Positions 1-10,076 of a stretch of DNA of 64,000 nt are shown here, one piece after another. The notes under the pieces were generated by a model that was not told where the DNA came from, made no database searches, and worked only from the letters and a program-made list of their open reading frames with translations. The stretch's first letter is position 1. Every line of letters starts with the position of its first letter. Made by a program: the position numbers and the translations under genes. The DNA is from Myxococcales bacterium (GTDB lineage: Bacteria; Myxococcota_A; Polyangia; Polyangiales; Polyangiaceae), in NCBI GenBank assembly GCA_016706225.1, contig JADJKB010000015.1, positions 1-64,000 on the forward strand, written 5' to 3'.

Positions 1-29
1 TTGACATCTGAACAGCCGCACAGTATCAG
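1..29 (+). promoter_or_regulatory. recA promoter with LexA-type SOS box
   Basis: TTGACA at 1-6 is a perfect -35 hexamer. TATCAG at 24-29, 17 bases further on, is an acceptable -10. Between them lies CTG-N10-CAG (8-23). Read on the minus strand this gives CTGTGCGGCTGTTCAG, whose GTTCAG half resembles the LexA box reported for Myxococcus. A repressor bound there would block RNA polymerase directly, as expected for an SOS-controlled recA. The hexamers and dyad are visible; LexA binding is inferred. Confidence 0.55.
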
Positions 30-134
30 TCACACATCGATGCTCGGCGAGGTGCCGAGACCGCTCGGTGGTGGGTCAGATGGCCTTTGACCCCGGTGCG
101 GGTGTGTTCGAAGTGAGCAGGGTCGGAGGCGCAC

Positions 135-1307
<1,173 letters not shown>

Positions 1308-1333
1308 AGCTTCGAAGAGAATCAGCCGGCGAC

Positions 1334-1361
1334 GGCGCGACGGTACGGGCCGCGTCGCGCC
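1334..1361 (+). terminator. possible recA terminator hairpin
   Basis: GGCGCGACG at 1334-1342 pairs perfectly with CGTCGCGCC at 1353-1361 across a 10-base loop, starting 26 bases after the recA stop. Outer GC-rich bases can extend the stem. There is no clear T-tract, so intrinsic termination is uncertain. Confidence 0.4.
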
Positions 1362-1403
1362 GGCTGAGCTCTGTCCGGGATCCTCCGGACCCCCTCCACA
1401 GGC

Positions 1404-1412
1404 TGTGGATAA
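1404..1412 (-). promoter_or_regulatory. perfect DnaA-box sequence in the recA-sprT gap
   Basis: TGTGGATAA on the plus strand is the exact complement of the DnaA consensus TTATCCACA. TCCACA lies just upstream (1395-1400), making a short dyad TCCACA-GGC-TGTGGA, and a related GATAAG follows near 1419. The 1308-1706 gap holds this box and the recA hairpin and otherwise nothing I recognise. A single box may be a regulatory or titration site or chance. Nothing else here resembles an origin. Confidence 0.35.
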
Positions 1413-1706
1413 CCCGTTGATAAGTTCCGGAAGAGCCGGGGACGGATCGATGCGATTCGCGGCCTAGTTGACGGCTCGATGACCGGGATCCCGAAGCTCC
1501 GCGGGCACTTAGGGTGGCTCCACAGCCAGGGCAAAACTGTCGCCATAAGCCTCTGATATTACGGCGTAAATTGTCGTTCCTTGACGCGTCCGATCGCGCC
1601 CCATACCGAGATCATTGTGACCGCCCGTCGTGCCGTGAGCTTCCCGTGGATCGCCGCGCCAGCGCGCCTCGCGAAGGGCCGTCCGGTGGTGGGCCGCTCA
1701 CCGCGC

Positions 1707-2480
1707 ATGGCGCCGTCCGCGGTGCGCATCCCGCACCCGCAGCAGATCGAGCTGCCGCTCCGGTTCACCGGCGGCGGTCCGCAGATCTTCGTGCACGAGG
1801 GGGCGCGCCAAGCCTTGGAGCGTCGGCTCGACCAGGCCTTCGGCGGTGTGGTTCAGCTGTCGGTCACGGACAACCGGCGGCGGATGGTCACGCGCACCCA
1901 GGTGAACGGGGTGCTCAAGGTCCGCGTCCACATGATGTTCCTCGACGCCTCGGAGCGTGTGGTCGACGCCCTGGTCCGCTACGTGGTCGACGGCGAGCGT
2001 GATGCTTCCGAGCTCGTCGGCGCGTTCATCGAGTCGAACTCCCACCGCATTCGAGCGGTGCAGGCGGCCCGTGGCCCGCTCCGCCCCCGGGGTCGCGTGC
2101 ACGACCTCTACACCATCTTGACCGAGGTCAGCCAACGCTACCTGGGCTCGTCGGTCCCGCCGGACGTGCTCATCACGTGGGGGCGTCACACCCACCCGGT
2201 GGATGGCCCCCGCAAGACCATCAAGCTCGGAAGTTACAGCGCAACAGAGCGACTGATTCGTGTGCACCCGGTGCTCGATCGCGAGTGGGTGCCCCGCTAC
2301 TTCATCTCGTACATCGTCTACCACGAGCTTCTGCACCACGTGGTTCCGAGCGTGAAAGAGGGCGGGCGCGCGCTGGTTCACTCGGCCGAGTTCGCGCGCC
2401 GCGAGCGCGAGTTCCTCCACTACGACCGCGCGATGGAGTGGGAGCGCAAGCACATCAACCGCTTGCTCAAGGCACGCTGA
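1707..2480 (+). CDS. SprT-like zinc metallopeptidase
   Basis: The zincin motif HELLHH is at residues 206-211 with a downstream His in ALVHSAEF as the probable third zinc ligand, the arrangement of SprT/SprT-like (DUF45-type) proteins. Such proteins include DNA-protein crosslink proteases, but many bacterial members are uncharacterised. The N-terminal half is basic and has no signal peptide, so it is probably cytoplasmic. The frame is open upstream to a TTG at 1581. I chose the ATG at 1707 because the conserved-looking sequence begins soon after it; no strong ribosome site decides the start. It converges on the 2505-3263 gene. Confidence 0.7.
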   Translation: MAPSAVRIPHPQQIELPLRFTGGGPQIFVHEGARQALERRLDQAFGGVVQLSVTDNRRRMVTRTQVNGVLKVRVHMMFLDASERVVDALVRYVVDGERDASELVGAFIESNSHRIRAVQAARGPLRPRGRVHDLYTILTEVSQRYLGSSVPPDVLITWGRHTHPVDGPRKTIKLGSYSATERLIRVHPVLDREWVPRYFISYIVYHELLHHVVPSVKEGGRALVHSAEFARREREFLHYDRAMEWERKHINRLLKAR

Positions 2481-2504
2481 GCAGCGGTCCAGCCGCGCGG
2501 CCGC

Positions 2505-3263
2505 TCAGATTTCCAGCGCGAGGCCCAGCATCCAGGTGTTGGTGCCGACGCGCATCTGGTCGCCGCTGCCGAGCTTGCTCATGTACCATTCCATGAAGAA
2601 GTAGCTGTTGTTGACGCCGGTCGTGGTGTCCATCTCGACCGCGCTGGTGCGGTCGATGGCGTCGAGCAGCAACATGCCACCGAGTGCGAACTGGTAGCCA
2701 TACGATGCGCCGCGGCCGAGGGTGCCGTCGTCGCCGTGGGCCGTGCCGTCGCCGTCGCTGGACCACCAGAGTGCGTAGCCGAGGCCGGCCTTGGCGTAGG
2801 GCACCAGCGGAATGAAGGTATCCTTGGCCAGCACGTCCACGCGCAGCACTCCGACCAGATACATCGGCATGATGTTGAGGGTCGTCGCTTGCGCCGAGCG
2901 GTTACCGCTGCCGTCGGCGAGCAGCGCGTCGGCGCTGAACTTGGTGTAACCCCAGCCGATGCCCGGGCCGAAGCTGCCGAAGTGCGGGAGCCGGAGCGCC
3001 TGCCAGTCGACCTCGATGCCGATCAGGTAGCGATTGTCACTGCCGAAGGTCTGGTCGAAGGGTTTGGCGCCACCGAACTCGGAGTCGACATCCGGTCGGT
3101 AGGGGCCGAAGCGCAGCTCGAAGGCGGCGTTCTGGGGTGACTCGTACTGGTGACGCTGATCGAGGCCGCCGTAGGGGCCGAGCTCGTCGGTGCCTTGGGC
3201 AAATGCAGGCGCGCTGGCAGAAGACGCGGCGAGGGTGAGCGCCACAACGAGTCGCAATTTCAT
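2505..3263 (-). CDS. putative secreted or outer-membrane beta-barrel protein
   Basis: 252 residues with a clear Sec signal peptide (MKLRLVVALTLAASSASAPAFA, cleaved near 22). The mature part has alternating aromatic and polar residues and many Gly, as in small beta-barrels, with a 'VPYAKAGLGYALW' stretch often seen in outer-membrane porin-like proteins. I cannot assign a family. The ATG at 3263 overlaps the preceding gene's stop as ATGA, so the two are likely translationally coupled. The frame extends further upstream inside the preceding gene, but the signal peptide fixes this start. Confidence 0.65.
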   Translation of the reverse strand: MKLRLVVALTLAASSASAPAFAQGTDELGPYGGLDQRHQYESPQNAAFELRFGPYRPDVDSEFGGAKPFDQTFGSDNRYLIGIEVDWQALRLPHFGSFGPGIGWGYTKFSADALLADGSGNRSAQATTLNIMPMYLVGVLRVDVLAKDTFIPLVPYAKAGLGYALWWSSDGDGTAHGDDGTLGRGASYGYQFALGGMLLLDAIDRTSAVEMDTTTGVNNSYFFMEWYMSKLGSGDQMRVGTNTWMLGLALEI

Positions 3264-4483
3264 CCGAGCCGCCTCCGCCGCCTGAGCAGCGAAACGGCCA
3301 GGGCGGCGCCGAACAATGCCAGCGTCGCCTGGCTCGGGTTCTGACCGAGGGCGCAGAACCCGCCGCCGCCCTTGCCGCCTGCTCGGCGGTAGAGCTCGAA
3401 GAAGTCGTCCACGGGCTGTGGCGTGCCACACGCGACCTTCGACAGCGGTCCCGAGTTGCCGAGGGTGTCGACTGCAGCCACCGCGACCGCGTACTTGACG
3501 CCGTTCGCGAGGTTCGTCGCCGTAACCTCGGTGGACACCTTGCTGGACGTGGAGCCGCACTGGTATTCCGAGCTCGGAATCGTCCCGGGAGTCAGGGAAG
3601 CAGAGGGGCAGTCGGGGTTGCCCGCCGAGCCGCCTCCGGAGCCACCGGTGCCGCTGCTGCCCGAGGTTCCGCCGGACCCACCTGCGGAGGCCTCGAGACC
3701 CGAGTCACCACCCGTTGCGCTGGCCTCGGCGGCTGCGTCGCTGCCCGCGTCGGTCGCGCCGGCACCTGCGGCACCAGAGCTACCGGCGGCACCGCCCGCG
3801 GCTGGAGCGCTGCCAGGTCCGTTGCCCGAGTCACAGTAGACACGATAACCGGCGAGATCAGTCGCGATCGGATTCGTCCAGCTGACGATCAGCTGTTTCT
3901 CGCCGATCCCTGCCGAGATCGAAGTGGGCGCCGGTGGACCGATGACGTCGAAGCCTGAGTCGAACGTGGCCTCGGTTCCGGCGAGATCGTTGTTGGAGTC
4001 TAGCAGCATGAAATGAAGCACGACGGCGACGCCTTCGGTCGCAATGTCCGTGCGCTCACAAGCCGCCGAAGTGCCCGTGCCCGGCGCGCCTGGTTTCTCC
4101 TGCGCCACCATGTCTTGTGCGCGGAGCTTCACGCTGAGCGTCGTCGTTTGCGGGAACGCCTCGTAGAGCTTCCAGCAGTCGATCTGAGACCCCTCACGCT
4201 TGGTTTTCGTGGTGCACTCGGGACCTGCCCACACCTGCAACGATTTTCCGGAGAAGCTCGTCATGTCGACGGGGAACGTGAACACGTCGTCGGCGACACA
4301 GTCCGAGTGGCTGACCCAGTACGGTTTGTTGGCGCTGTCGCGCAGCCCGACGACACGCTTGATGCCCGTATTCTGAATGATGACGGTCTGCGCGCTCGCC
4401 GGCACGGTGATCAGGCTCGCCATGAGCGCGATGGCACTCGAGCCGAGCCACGTCGCCAGCGTCCGGTATCGCCTGAAAGCCAT
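3260..4483 (-). CDS. secreted protein with MYXO-CTERM-like anchor
   Basis: 407 residues. Signal peptide at the N-terminus (hydrophobic core ending in ASA near 32). A beta-rich domain is followed by a fibronectin type III-like segment (PTSISAGIGEKQLIVSWTNP, then LAGYRVYCDSG) interrupted by a long Gly/Ala/Ser-rich linker. The C-terminus has a Cys in GGGFCALG, a hydrophobic segment (ATLALFGAALAVSLL) and an Arg cluster, the tripartite plan of MYXO-CTERM sorting signals that hold proteins at the myxobacterial surface. It overlaps the next gene by four bases. Probably a surface protein of unknown ligand. Confidence 0.7.
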   Translation of the reverse strand: MAFRRYRTLATWLGSSAIALMASLITVPASAQTVIIQNTGIKRVVGLRDSANKPYWVSHSDCVADDVFTFPVDMTSFSGKSLQVWAGPECTTKTKREGSQIDCWKLYEAFPQTTTLSVKLRAQDMVAQEKPGAPGTGTSAACERTDIATEGVAVVLHFMLLDSNNDLAGTEATFDSGFDVIGPPAPTSISAGIGEKQLIVSWTNPIATDLAGYRVYCDSGNGPGSAPAAGGAAGSSGAAGAGATDAGSDAAAEASATGGDSGLEASAGGSGGTSGSSGTGGSGGGSAGNPDCPSASLTPGTIPSSEYQCGSTSSKVSTEVTATNLANGVKYAVAVAAVDTLGNSGPLSKVACGTPQPVDDFFELYRRAGGKGGGGFCALGQNPSQATLALFGAALAVSLLRRRRRLG

Positions 4484-4620
4484 GTCGAGCCCCTTTGAGC
4501 ACACAGCGTGCCACGCTGCAAACCCGACGCCACACGAGGATTCAGCGGTTTGCGGGGAGGGCGCCCGGACAGCCTGTCCGGCTGAGTACTCGGGCTGCCA
4601 AACTGGCAGGCGGTGATACG

Positions 4621-7155
4621 GTGTCGACCGTGCCGCCCATCGTCGGTGAAACCCTGCTCGGTACGTACCGCATCGAGTCTTCGGAGGAGCTGCCGGGAGG
4701 GCTTTCGCTCGGTGCCGCCGCAGCGGATGGCACCGAGGTGAGCTGGGTGGCGCTACCACTCGGGGCACCCGTATCGCGTGACCCAGCGCCGCTGCTCGGT
4801 GATCAGGACCGCTACCGGATCGGGGCGCCGGGCATTGCCAAGCCGCTGGGAGTCGCGATCGAGGGCAACGTGCTCAGTGTCGTCTACGAGCGGCGTCACT
4901 CCGAGTGCCTGGCGGACTGGTTGCAACAACCTCCGCGCCCGCGCCCGTCGATCGCCCATGCCATCACTGCCATCGCTTCCGCACTGGCGCCGCTCCACGA
5001 TCAAGGCATCGCCTTTGGTGCGCTCCGGCCCGAGTTGCTGCGCATCGGTCCAGAGGGTGTGAGCATCGAGGGGTTTGCGCTCGACGCCATGCTGCGCGCA
5101 CTCGTTGGAGATCGAGCATCGGTCGCGACGACGCCGCTTGCGTATCGCGCGCCGGAGCAGCAGAGCTCGACACCCGGACCGCCCACGCCGGCCGCGGACG
5201 TGTACGCCCTCGGCGTGCTGGCGACGGAGCTCGTGATCGGGCGGGCGCTCGGGCCCGCCGACGAGCGACCGACCCCGCGCGCGTGCGGGACCGATGTGAG
5301 CGACGCGGTCGAGGCGGCGATCTCCAGAGCCGTGGCGCGCTCCCCGGTGGCGCGGCCTCACGACCTGATCGGTTTTGCGCAGGGCCTCGCCGAGGCGCTG
5401 CTGGTGCCGCATTATTCGCCTCAGGGCATGCCGCCGGCGAGCGCTCCGAGTGCGTCGGAGGCTTCGCCGCCATGGGCAGCGGGGGCGCCGGCTCCGCTGG
5501 TTGCGCCGCCTGCCCCAGCCGCGCCCGCGCCAATCCCAGGTGCGGAGGGTCCGTCCCCCAATGCAGCCGCAGCAGCGCCGCGGCCGCCCGCGCCGCCACC
5601 GCGAATGGACTCGATGCCGCCGTCGGGTCGAGGAGCGCGCGGCAACGCAGGCTGGATCGTGGCGCTTCTGGCGGGCGTGGGACTGATGCTCGCTGGCGTG
5701 GGCGGGCTGTTTGCGTACGCGATGCTGCGCACACCGCCGACTCCGGTCTCGACCGCCGCGACCGGCACCGATGCTGGTGTCGTGCCCAGCATTCCGTCGC
5801 CGCGAGCGCCGACCGTGCCGGGGCCGACGGATGATCCCGACCCGGAGGAGCCCGCCGAGGACGCCGGAGCCGCGAGCGCCGAGCCCGATTCGAGCGCGCC
5901 GCTCCCGAGCAACGGTGTGCGCGTCGTGAGCGGTGCCGACCTTGGGTCGCCGCTGCCGCTTCCCGCGGACGTTCCGGTCTGGGGCAGTGAAAAGGCATTG
6001 GTCACCATCGTCGTGTTCGGTGACCTGGAGTGCCCTCACACACGGCGAGCGCAGCGCGCGCTCGAGTCACTGTTGCGTGCGTTTCCCAACGACGTGCGGC
6101 TCGCATTTCGTCACCGGCCGCTCGCCATTCACACTCGGGCTCGGGACGCAGCCAGGGTGGCCGCCGGCGTGCGCCGCGATCTGGGGGATACCGCCTTCTG
6201 GCGACTGATGGGCCAGGCGGCGGCGAGTAGCCTGGACGCCAATCGCGTCGAGCTCGGCAAATGGGTGACCAGTGCCGGTGGTCAGGAGTCGCAGGTCGAG
6301 ACCTGGTTGTCGCAGACCGACACCGACAACGAGGTCGGCAGGGATCTACAGCTTGCAGGTTTGTTCGACGTGCGCGAGACACCGACCTTCTTCGTCAACG
6401 GTGTCCGCGTCGAGGGGTTTTCCAGCTACGACGACCTCAAACGGGTGGTGGAGAAGGAGCTGACGTCGGCACGCAGCGTGCTCACGCTGGGCACGGCCCT
6501 CTCCGAGCTCTACGCCACCCGCGTGCGCAAGAACTTGATTGGGCTGGGTGCCGACGTCGCGGCTCGCACCTGTCCGCCGGTCGCCGGCTCGCCGGAGCGT
6601 GGGGCGACCGACGCGCTGGTGACGATCGTCGAGTTCTCCGAGTTCCAGTGCCCGTTCTGCCGAAGGGTTCAGCCGACGCTCGACACACTCCTGGCAAAAC
6701 ACGGCGGCGATCTGCGCGTCGTATGGAAGAACTTCCCGCTGGATCACCACACCCAGGCGCGGCCGGCGGCTGCCTTCGCCCTCGAAGCGTTCGAGCTCGG
6801 TGGTCCGACCAAGTTCTGGAAGGCTCACGATCTACTGTTTGCGTCTCAGGCAGATCTCACCGAACCAGCGCTCGAGGGTTTGGCGCAGAAGCTCGGGCTC
6901 GATGCAACGAAGCTGCTGGAAGCGTCGCGACGCCGCGGCCATGATCCGAAGATCGACGGAGACGCGCGCCTCGGGCAGAAGCTCGGTGTCAGCGGGACAC
7001 CAGCGTTCTTCGTCAACGGCCGGTCACTGACGGGCGCTCAGCCCATCGAGCGATTCGAGGCCGTGATTCGCGAAGAGCTGGAGAGCGCGCGTCACCTGGT
7101 GGGCAGTGGAACACCGCGGGGACGTATCTACGACGCCCTGTGTGGGGTGCGCTGA
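4621..7155 (+). CDS. membrane pseudokinase fused to two periplasmic DsbA-like domains
   Basis: 844 residues from the GTG at 4621. Residues about 10-265 have a protein-kinase fold (Y-R-A-P-E-Q activation-segment end, DVYALGVLATELVIGRAL helix) but lack the active site: no Gly-rich loop, no VAxK lysine, and the HRDLKPEN position reads FGALRPELL. A Pro/Ala linker leads to one membrane helix at about 343-369. The periplasmic part has two thioredoxin-fold DsbA-type domains: the first with CPHT near 470 (single Cys), the second with CPFC near 677-680; both keep the cis-Pro loop (ETPTFFVNG, GTPAFFVNG). It may couple periplasmic thiol chemistry to a cytoplasmic scaffold. The frame is open to 4495, but GTG 4621 begins the conserved sequence. 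Confidence 0.8.
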   Translation: MSTVPPIVGETLLGTYRIESSEELPGGLSLGAAAADGTEVSWVALPLGAPVSRDPAPLLGDQDRYRIGAPGIAKPLGVAIEGNVLSVVYERRHSECLADWLQQPPRPRPSIAHAITAIASALAPLHDQGIAFGALRPELLRIGPEGVSIEGFALDAMLRALVGDRASVATTPLAYRAPEQQSSTPGPPTPAADVYALGVLATELVIGRALGPADERPTPRACGTDVSDAVEAAISRAVARSPVARPHDLIGFAQGLAEALLVPHYSPQGMPPASAPSASEASPPWAAGAPAPLVAPPAPAAPAPIPGAEGPSPNAAAAAPRPPAPPPRMDSMPPSGRGARGNAGWIVALLAGVGLMLAGVGGLFAYAMLRTPPTPVSTAATGTDAGVVPSIPSPRAPTVPGPTDDPDPEEPAEDAGAASAEPDSSAPLPSNGVRVVSGADLGSPLPLPADVPVWGSEKALVTIVVFGDLECPHTRRAQRALESLLRAFPNDVRLAFRHRPLAIHTRARDAARVAAGVRRDLGDTAFWRLMGQAAASSLDANRVELGKWVTSAGGQESQVETWLSQTDTDNEVGRDLQLAGLFDVRETPTFFVNGVRVEGFSSYDDLKRVVEKELTSARSVLTLGTALSELYATRVRKNLIGLGADVAARTCPPVAGSPERGATDALVTIVEFSEFQCPFCRRVQPTLDTLLAKHGGDLRVVWKNFPLDHHTQARPAAAFALEAFELGGPTKFWKAHDLLFASQADLTEPALEGLAQKLGLDATKLLEASRRRGHDPKIDGDARLGQKLGVSGTPAFFVNGRSLTGAQPIERFEAVIREELESARHLVGSGTPRGRIYDALCGVR

Positions 7156-7265
7156 GGGCCAAAGGTCGCGCCGAAATCGCGCTTTCTCGCCGAGGCAGGG
7201 CGTGGGGTCGCCGATTCGGGAAAAGCGGCGGCCTCACGTGATAAGAGCAGAGGGTCGCGGGGCGA

Positions 7266-8912
7266 TTGAAGGTGGTGGAGCAAGCGGCAGCAGTGAGGTC
7301 GGCAAATCGGGCGTCGCTGCCGCCAGCGGCGCGCTCGCTGCGCTCCATCGACATGGTCATGCAGGCGGAAGAGGCCACGCGCGCGCGGGTCTTCTTCCGC
7401 TGCCTGGCCGTGATCATGGTTGCGCTGGAGGCCGCGCTGCCGTTCTTGCCTGGCGCCGATTGGCTGCGCGCGATCACTTCGGTGCTCGCAGGGGTGATCC
7501 TGGTGCTGTCCTTGGTCACCTTGTACGTGCTCCGCCACGACGCCAGCTGGACACCCCGGCTGATGGCGAGCATCGGCATCGTGGACGCGATCTTGGGTGT
7601 GGGGGTGATCTACTACCTGGGCACGTTCTCGGCGGCGGCGGCCATCTTCACCGTCGGTCTGTATTTCTTCGGGCTCTCGAGCAGCAAGGGCAGCGCGGCG
7701 GCGGTCTACGTGGCGGGGGCCGGGATCTACCTGGGCATTTCCGCGGGCATCGCCGCCGGTGTCGTCCCCGACGTGAGCCTGTTCTCCGCCGCTCACGCCG
7801 ATCCGATGTCGCGCTGGTACCGCGTTGCGATGATGCAGCTCGTCTTCGGCATGACGTTTTATCTGGCGCGCAGCAGCCGCCGCGCGACCGAGACTGCAAT
7901 GGATGGCGCGCAGCAGGTTCGCCGCACTCTGAAACAGCGCGACGCACTCTTGAACGAGGCACGTAACGAGCTCGACTGGGCCCTGCGCACGGGCGAGGGT
8001 TACATGTCCGGCCAGGCGATGGGCAAATACGAGATCGAGGAGGTGATCGGTCGCGGCGGCATGGGTGAGGTGTACGCGGCGAAGGACACCGAGAGCGACC
8101 GCAGGGTGGCGCTCAAGCTGCTTCACCCCAACATGGTCGAGAACAAGGAGTACGTGCAGCGTTTCATGCGCGAGGCGCAGGCGGCGGCATCGGTGCCGAG
8201 TGAACACGTCGCGGAAGTCTACGAGCTCGGGTACACGCCCTACGGCGGGCCGTTCATCGCGATGGAGCTGCTCGATGGGCACGACCTCGCGTGGTACCTG
8301 CGACGCACGCCCAGCTTGCCGCTCGATACCGTGGTGACGATGGTCGAGCACGCTGCGCGCGCGCTGGCCGCGGTGCGTGAAGCCGGCGTCGTGCATCGTG
8401 ATCTCAAACCCGCCAACCTGTTTCTGGTGGATTCACTGCCGCAGAAGTGGAAAGTGCTCGACTTTGGGCTCTCCAAGATCCAGGGCGGAGCCGCACTGAC
8501 CCGCGAGGTCGCAGTCGGCACACCGCAATACATGCCGCCCGAGCAAGCCCAGGGTCTACCCGTCGATCATCGGGCCGACCTGTACGCCCTGGCGGCGATT
8601 GCTTATCGCGGCATCACCGGGCAGCCGCCCTTCACCGGTGAAGACATCGGGCCGCTGCTGCTCGACGTGCTCTACACGAACCCGCAGCAGCCGGGGTTGT
8701 TGGCCAAGGTCCCGGTCGAGGTCGAGCTGGTGCTGGCCATCGCCCTCGCGAAGAAGCCCGACGACCGCTTCGGGTGGGTGGAGGAGTTCGCGGTTGCGTT
8801 GCGCGCGGCATCGACCGGAGATCTGGACGAGGCCACACGCACCAAGGGCTGGCAGCTGGTGAAGCTCTACCCCTGGGGTTCGACGCAACGAAAACGCGCC
8901 GCGAAGGCCTGA
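7266..8912 (+). CDS. polytopic Ser/Thr protein kinase
   Basis: 548 residues. About five or six hydrophobic segments occupy residues 45-215, followed by a short charged helix and a complete Hanks-type kinase domain from about 254. The glycine loop is GRGGMGEVY, the ATP lysine is in VALKLL, the catalytic loop is HRDLKPAN near 377, then DFGLSK and the substrate loop GTPQYMPPEQ. It should be active. Unlike the single-pass kinases nearby, the membrane part is N-terminal and could be the sensor. The TTG at 7266 gives the longest frame; ATG 7353 (MVMQAEE) is an equally plausible start. Confidence 0.88.
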   Translation: MKVVEQAAAVRSANRASLPPAARSLRSIDMVMQAEEATRARVFFRCLAVIMVALEAALPFLPGADWLRAITSVLAGVILVLSLVTLYVLRHDASWTPRLMASIGIVDAILGVGVIYYLGTFSAAAAIFTVGLYFFGLSSSKGSAAAVYVAGAGIYLGISAGIAAGVVPDVSLFSAAHADPMSRWYRVAMMQLVFGMTFYLARSSRRATETAMDGAQQVRRTLKQRDALLNEARNELDWALRTGEGYMSGQAMGKYEIEEVIGRGGMGEVYAAKDTESDRRVALKLLHPNMVENKEYVQRFMREAQAAASVPSEHVAEVYELGYTPYGGPFIAMELLDGHDLAWYLRRTPSLPLDTVVTMVEHAARALAAVREAGVVHRDLKPANLFLVDSLPQKWKVLDFGLSKIQGGAALTREVAVGTPQYMPPEQAQGLPVDHRADLYALAAIAYRGITGQPPFTGEDIGPLLLDVLYTNPQQPGLLAKVPVEVELVLAIALAKKPDDRFGWVEEFAVALRAASTGDLDEATRTKGWQLVKLYPWGSTQRKRAAKA

Positions 8913-8922
8913 CGCGCGGGAC

Positions 8923-9921
8923 TCACATCCGGATGTCGACGTGGGTCTGGCGCCGCAGGCCCTCGACCCAAGAGCGCCGAGCCTTGCCCATCTTCTCGAG
9001 ATAGACTCGCTCTCCGAGCTCGTTTTTTGCTTCTTCGAAGCTGGGGAGCTCGGTCTCGTCTCGCTCGATGAGCTTGAGCACGAAGAACGAATCTCCGACG
9101 CGCACCGGGCCGGCGACCTGCCCTGGCTCGAGGTTGAAGAGCGCGGCGTCGAGCAGCGGCGCCAACTGTGCTGGCCTCAGGCGCCCGAGCAGGCCGCCCT
9201 TGCCGCGGCTGCCCGCGTCGTCGGAATTTTCCCGGGCCAGAGCGCCGAAGTCGGAACCCGAACGGGCGGACTGGACCACTGACTCGGCGCGCCGGCGCGC
9301 GGCCTTGGCCGCCGTCTTGTCGCCCGCGGCTACGTCCAGGCGGATCCATGCGGCGCGGAACGCGAGCTTCTTGCGCTCGTCCATGACCAGACGCCGATAC
9401 ATGGTGCGGACGTCCTCTTCGGTCACACGGATGCGACCTTGCACGCGCAGATTGAGGAGTTTGGCCTCCAGGACCTGGCGGCGGATCTCGCTGCGGTAGT
9501 GTTTTTCGTCCAGGCCGGTCTTGCCGGCCTCCGAGATGAGCTTGTCGATGGACAGGCCGTTTTGCGCCGCGACGCGCGAGATGGCCTCGTCGACCTCCTT
9601 GGCGTCCACGATGATCTTGGAGCGATTGGCCGCGCGCGCCTGGAGCTCTTCGTCGACCATGCGCTCGAGCACGTTCTTGTGGGTCTGAGAGATGGCGGCG
9701 CTGCGCTGCGCCCCGGCCGGGATCTCTTGGTTTATCTTGAGCAGGAATGGCTTCGCGCGATCCTTGAGGTCACTGAGCAAGATCGCACGCTCACCAACCA
9801 CCGCGACGACCTTCTCGATGACGGTCGCTTTGGCGGGCGTCGACGTGGTGCCCGCGCCGAGCACCAACGCAAGGGCGAGCACTCCGGGAGGGAGGCGGCG
9901 GAAGGGTCCCTGGGCACGCAT
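8923..9921 (-). CDS. SurA/PpiC-type periplasmic peptidyl-prolyl isomerase
   Basis: 332 residues with an N-terminal signal segment ending near AKA (about 31). It then has the SurA N-terminal chaperone helices (VVAVVGERAILLSDLK; the ISQTHKNVLERMVDEELQ region) and a parvulin-like domain at about 175-285, including FGALARENSDD and the GLLGRL and LDAALFNLEPGQVAGPV segments typical of rotamase domains. It likely assists outer-membrane protein folding, consistent with beta-barrel and lipoprotein genes nearby. The ATG at 9921 gives a proper signal peptide; the frame extends upstream to 10131 without conserved features. It converges on the kinase gene, with 10 bases between. Confidence 0.88.
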   Translation of the reverse strand: MRAQGPFRRLPPGVLALALVLGAGTTSTPAKATVIEKVVAVVGERAILLSDLKDRAKPFLLKINQEIPAGAQRSAAISQTHKNVLERMVDEELQARAANRSKIIVDAKEVDEAISRVAAQNGLSIDKLISEAGKTGLDEKHYRSEIRRQVLEAKLLNLRVQGRIRVTEEDVRTMYRRLVMDERKKLAFRAAWIRLDVAAGDKTAAKAARRRAESVVQSARSGSDFGALARENSDDAGSRGKGGLLGRLRPAQLAPLLDAALFNLEPGQVAGPVRVGDSFFVLKLIERDETELPSFEEAKNELGERVYLEKMGKARRSWVEGLRRQTHVDIRM

Positions 9922-10076
9922 CAGGCCGGTTCGTTTAGCACAGCCGGGCAGCGCGGGGAAAACCCCGGCTTCGTGACATCGAGTCCCCGGGATGGAAAGG
10001 CGCCGATCGTGTCTGCGGCATCCCGAGTCGACGGCAGGTCTGCTGGCCGGTTGCCCGGCACACGCCTGCGGTGGCT

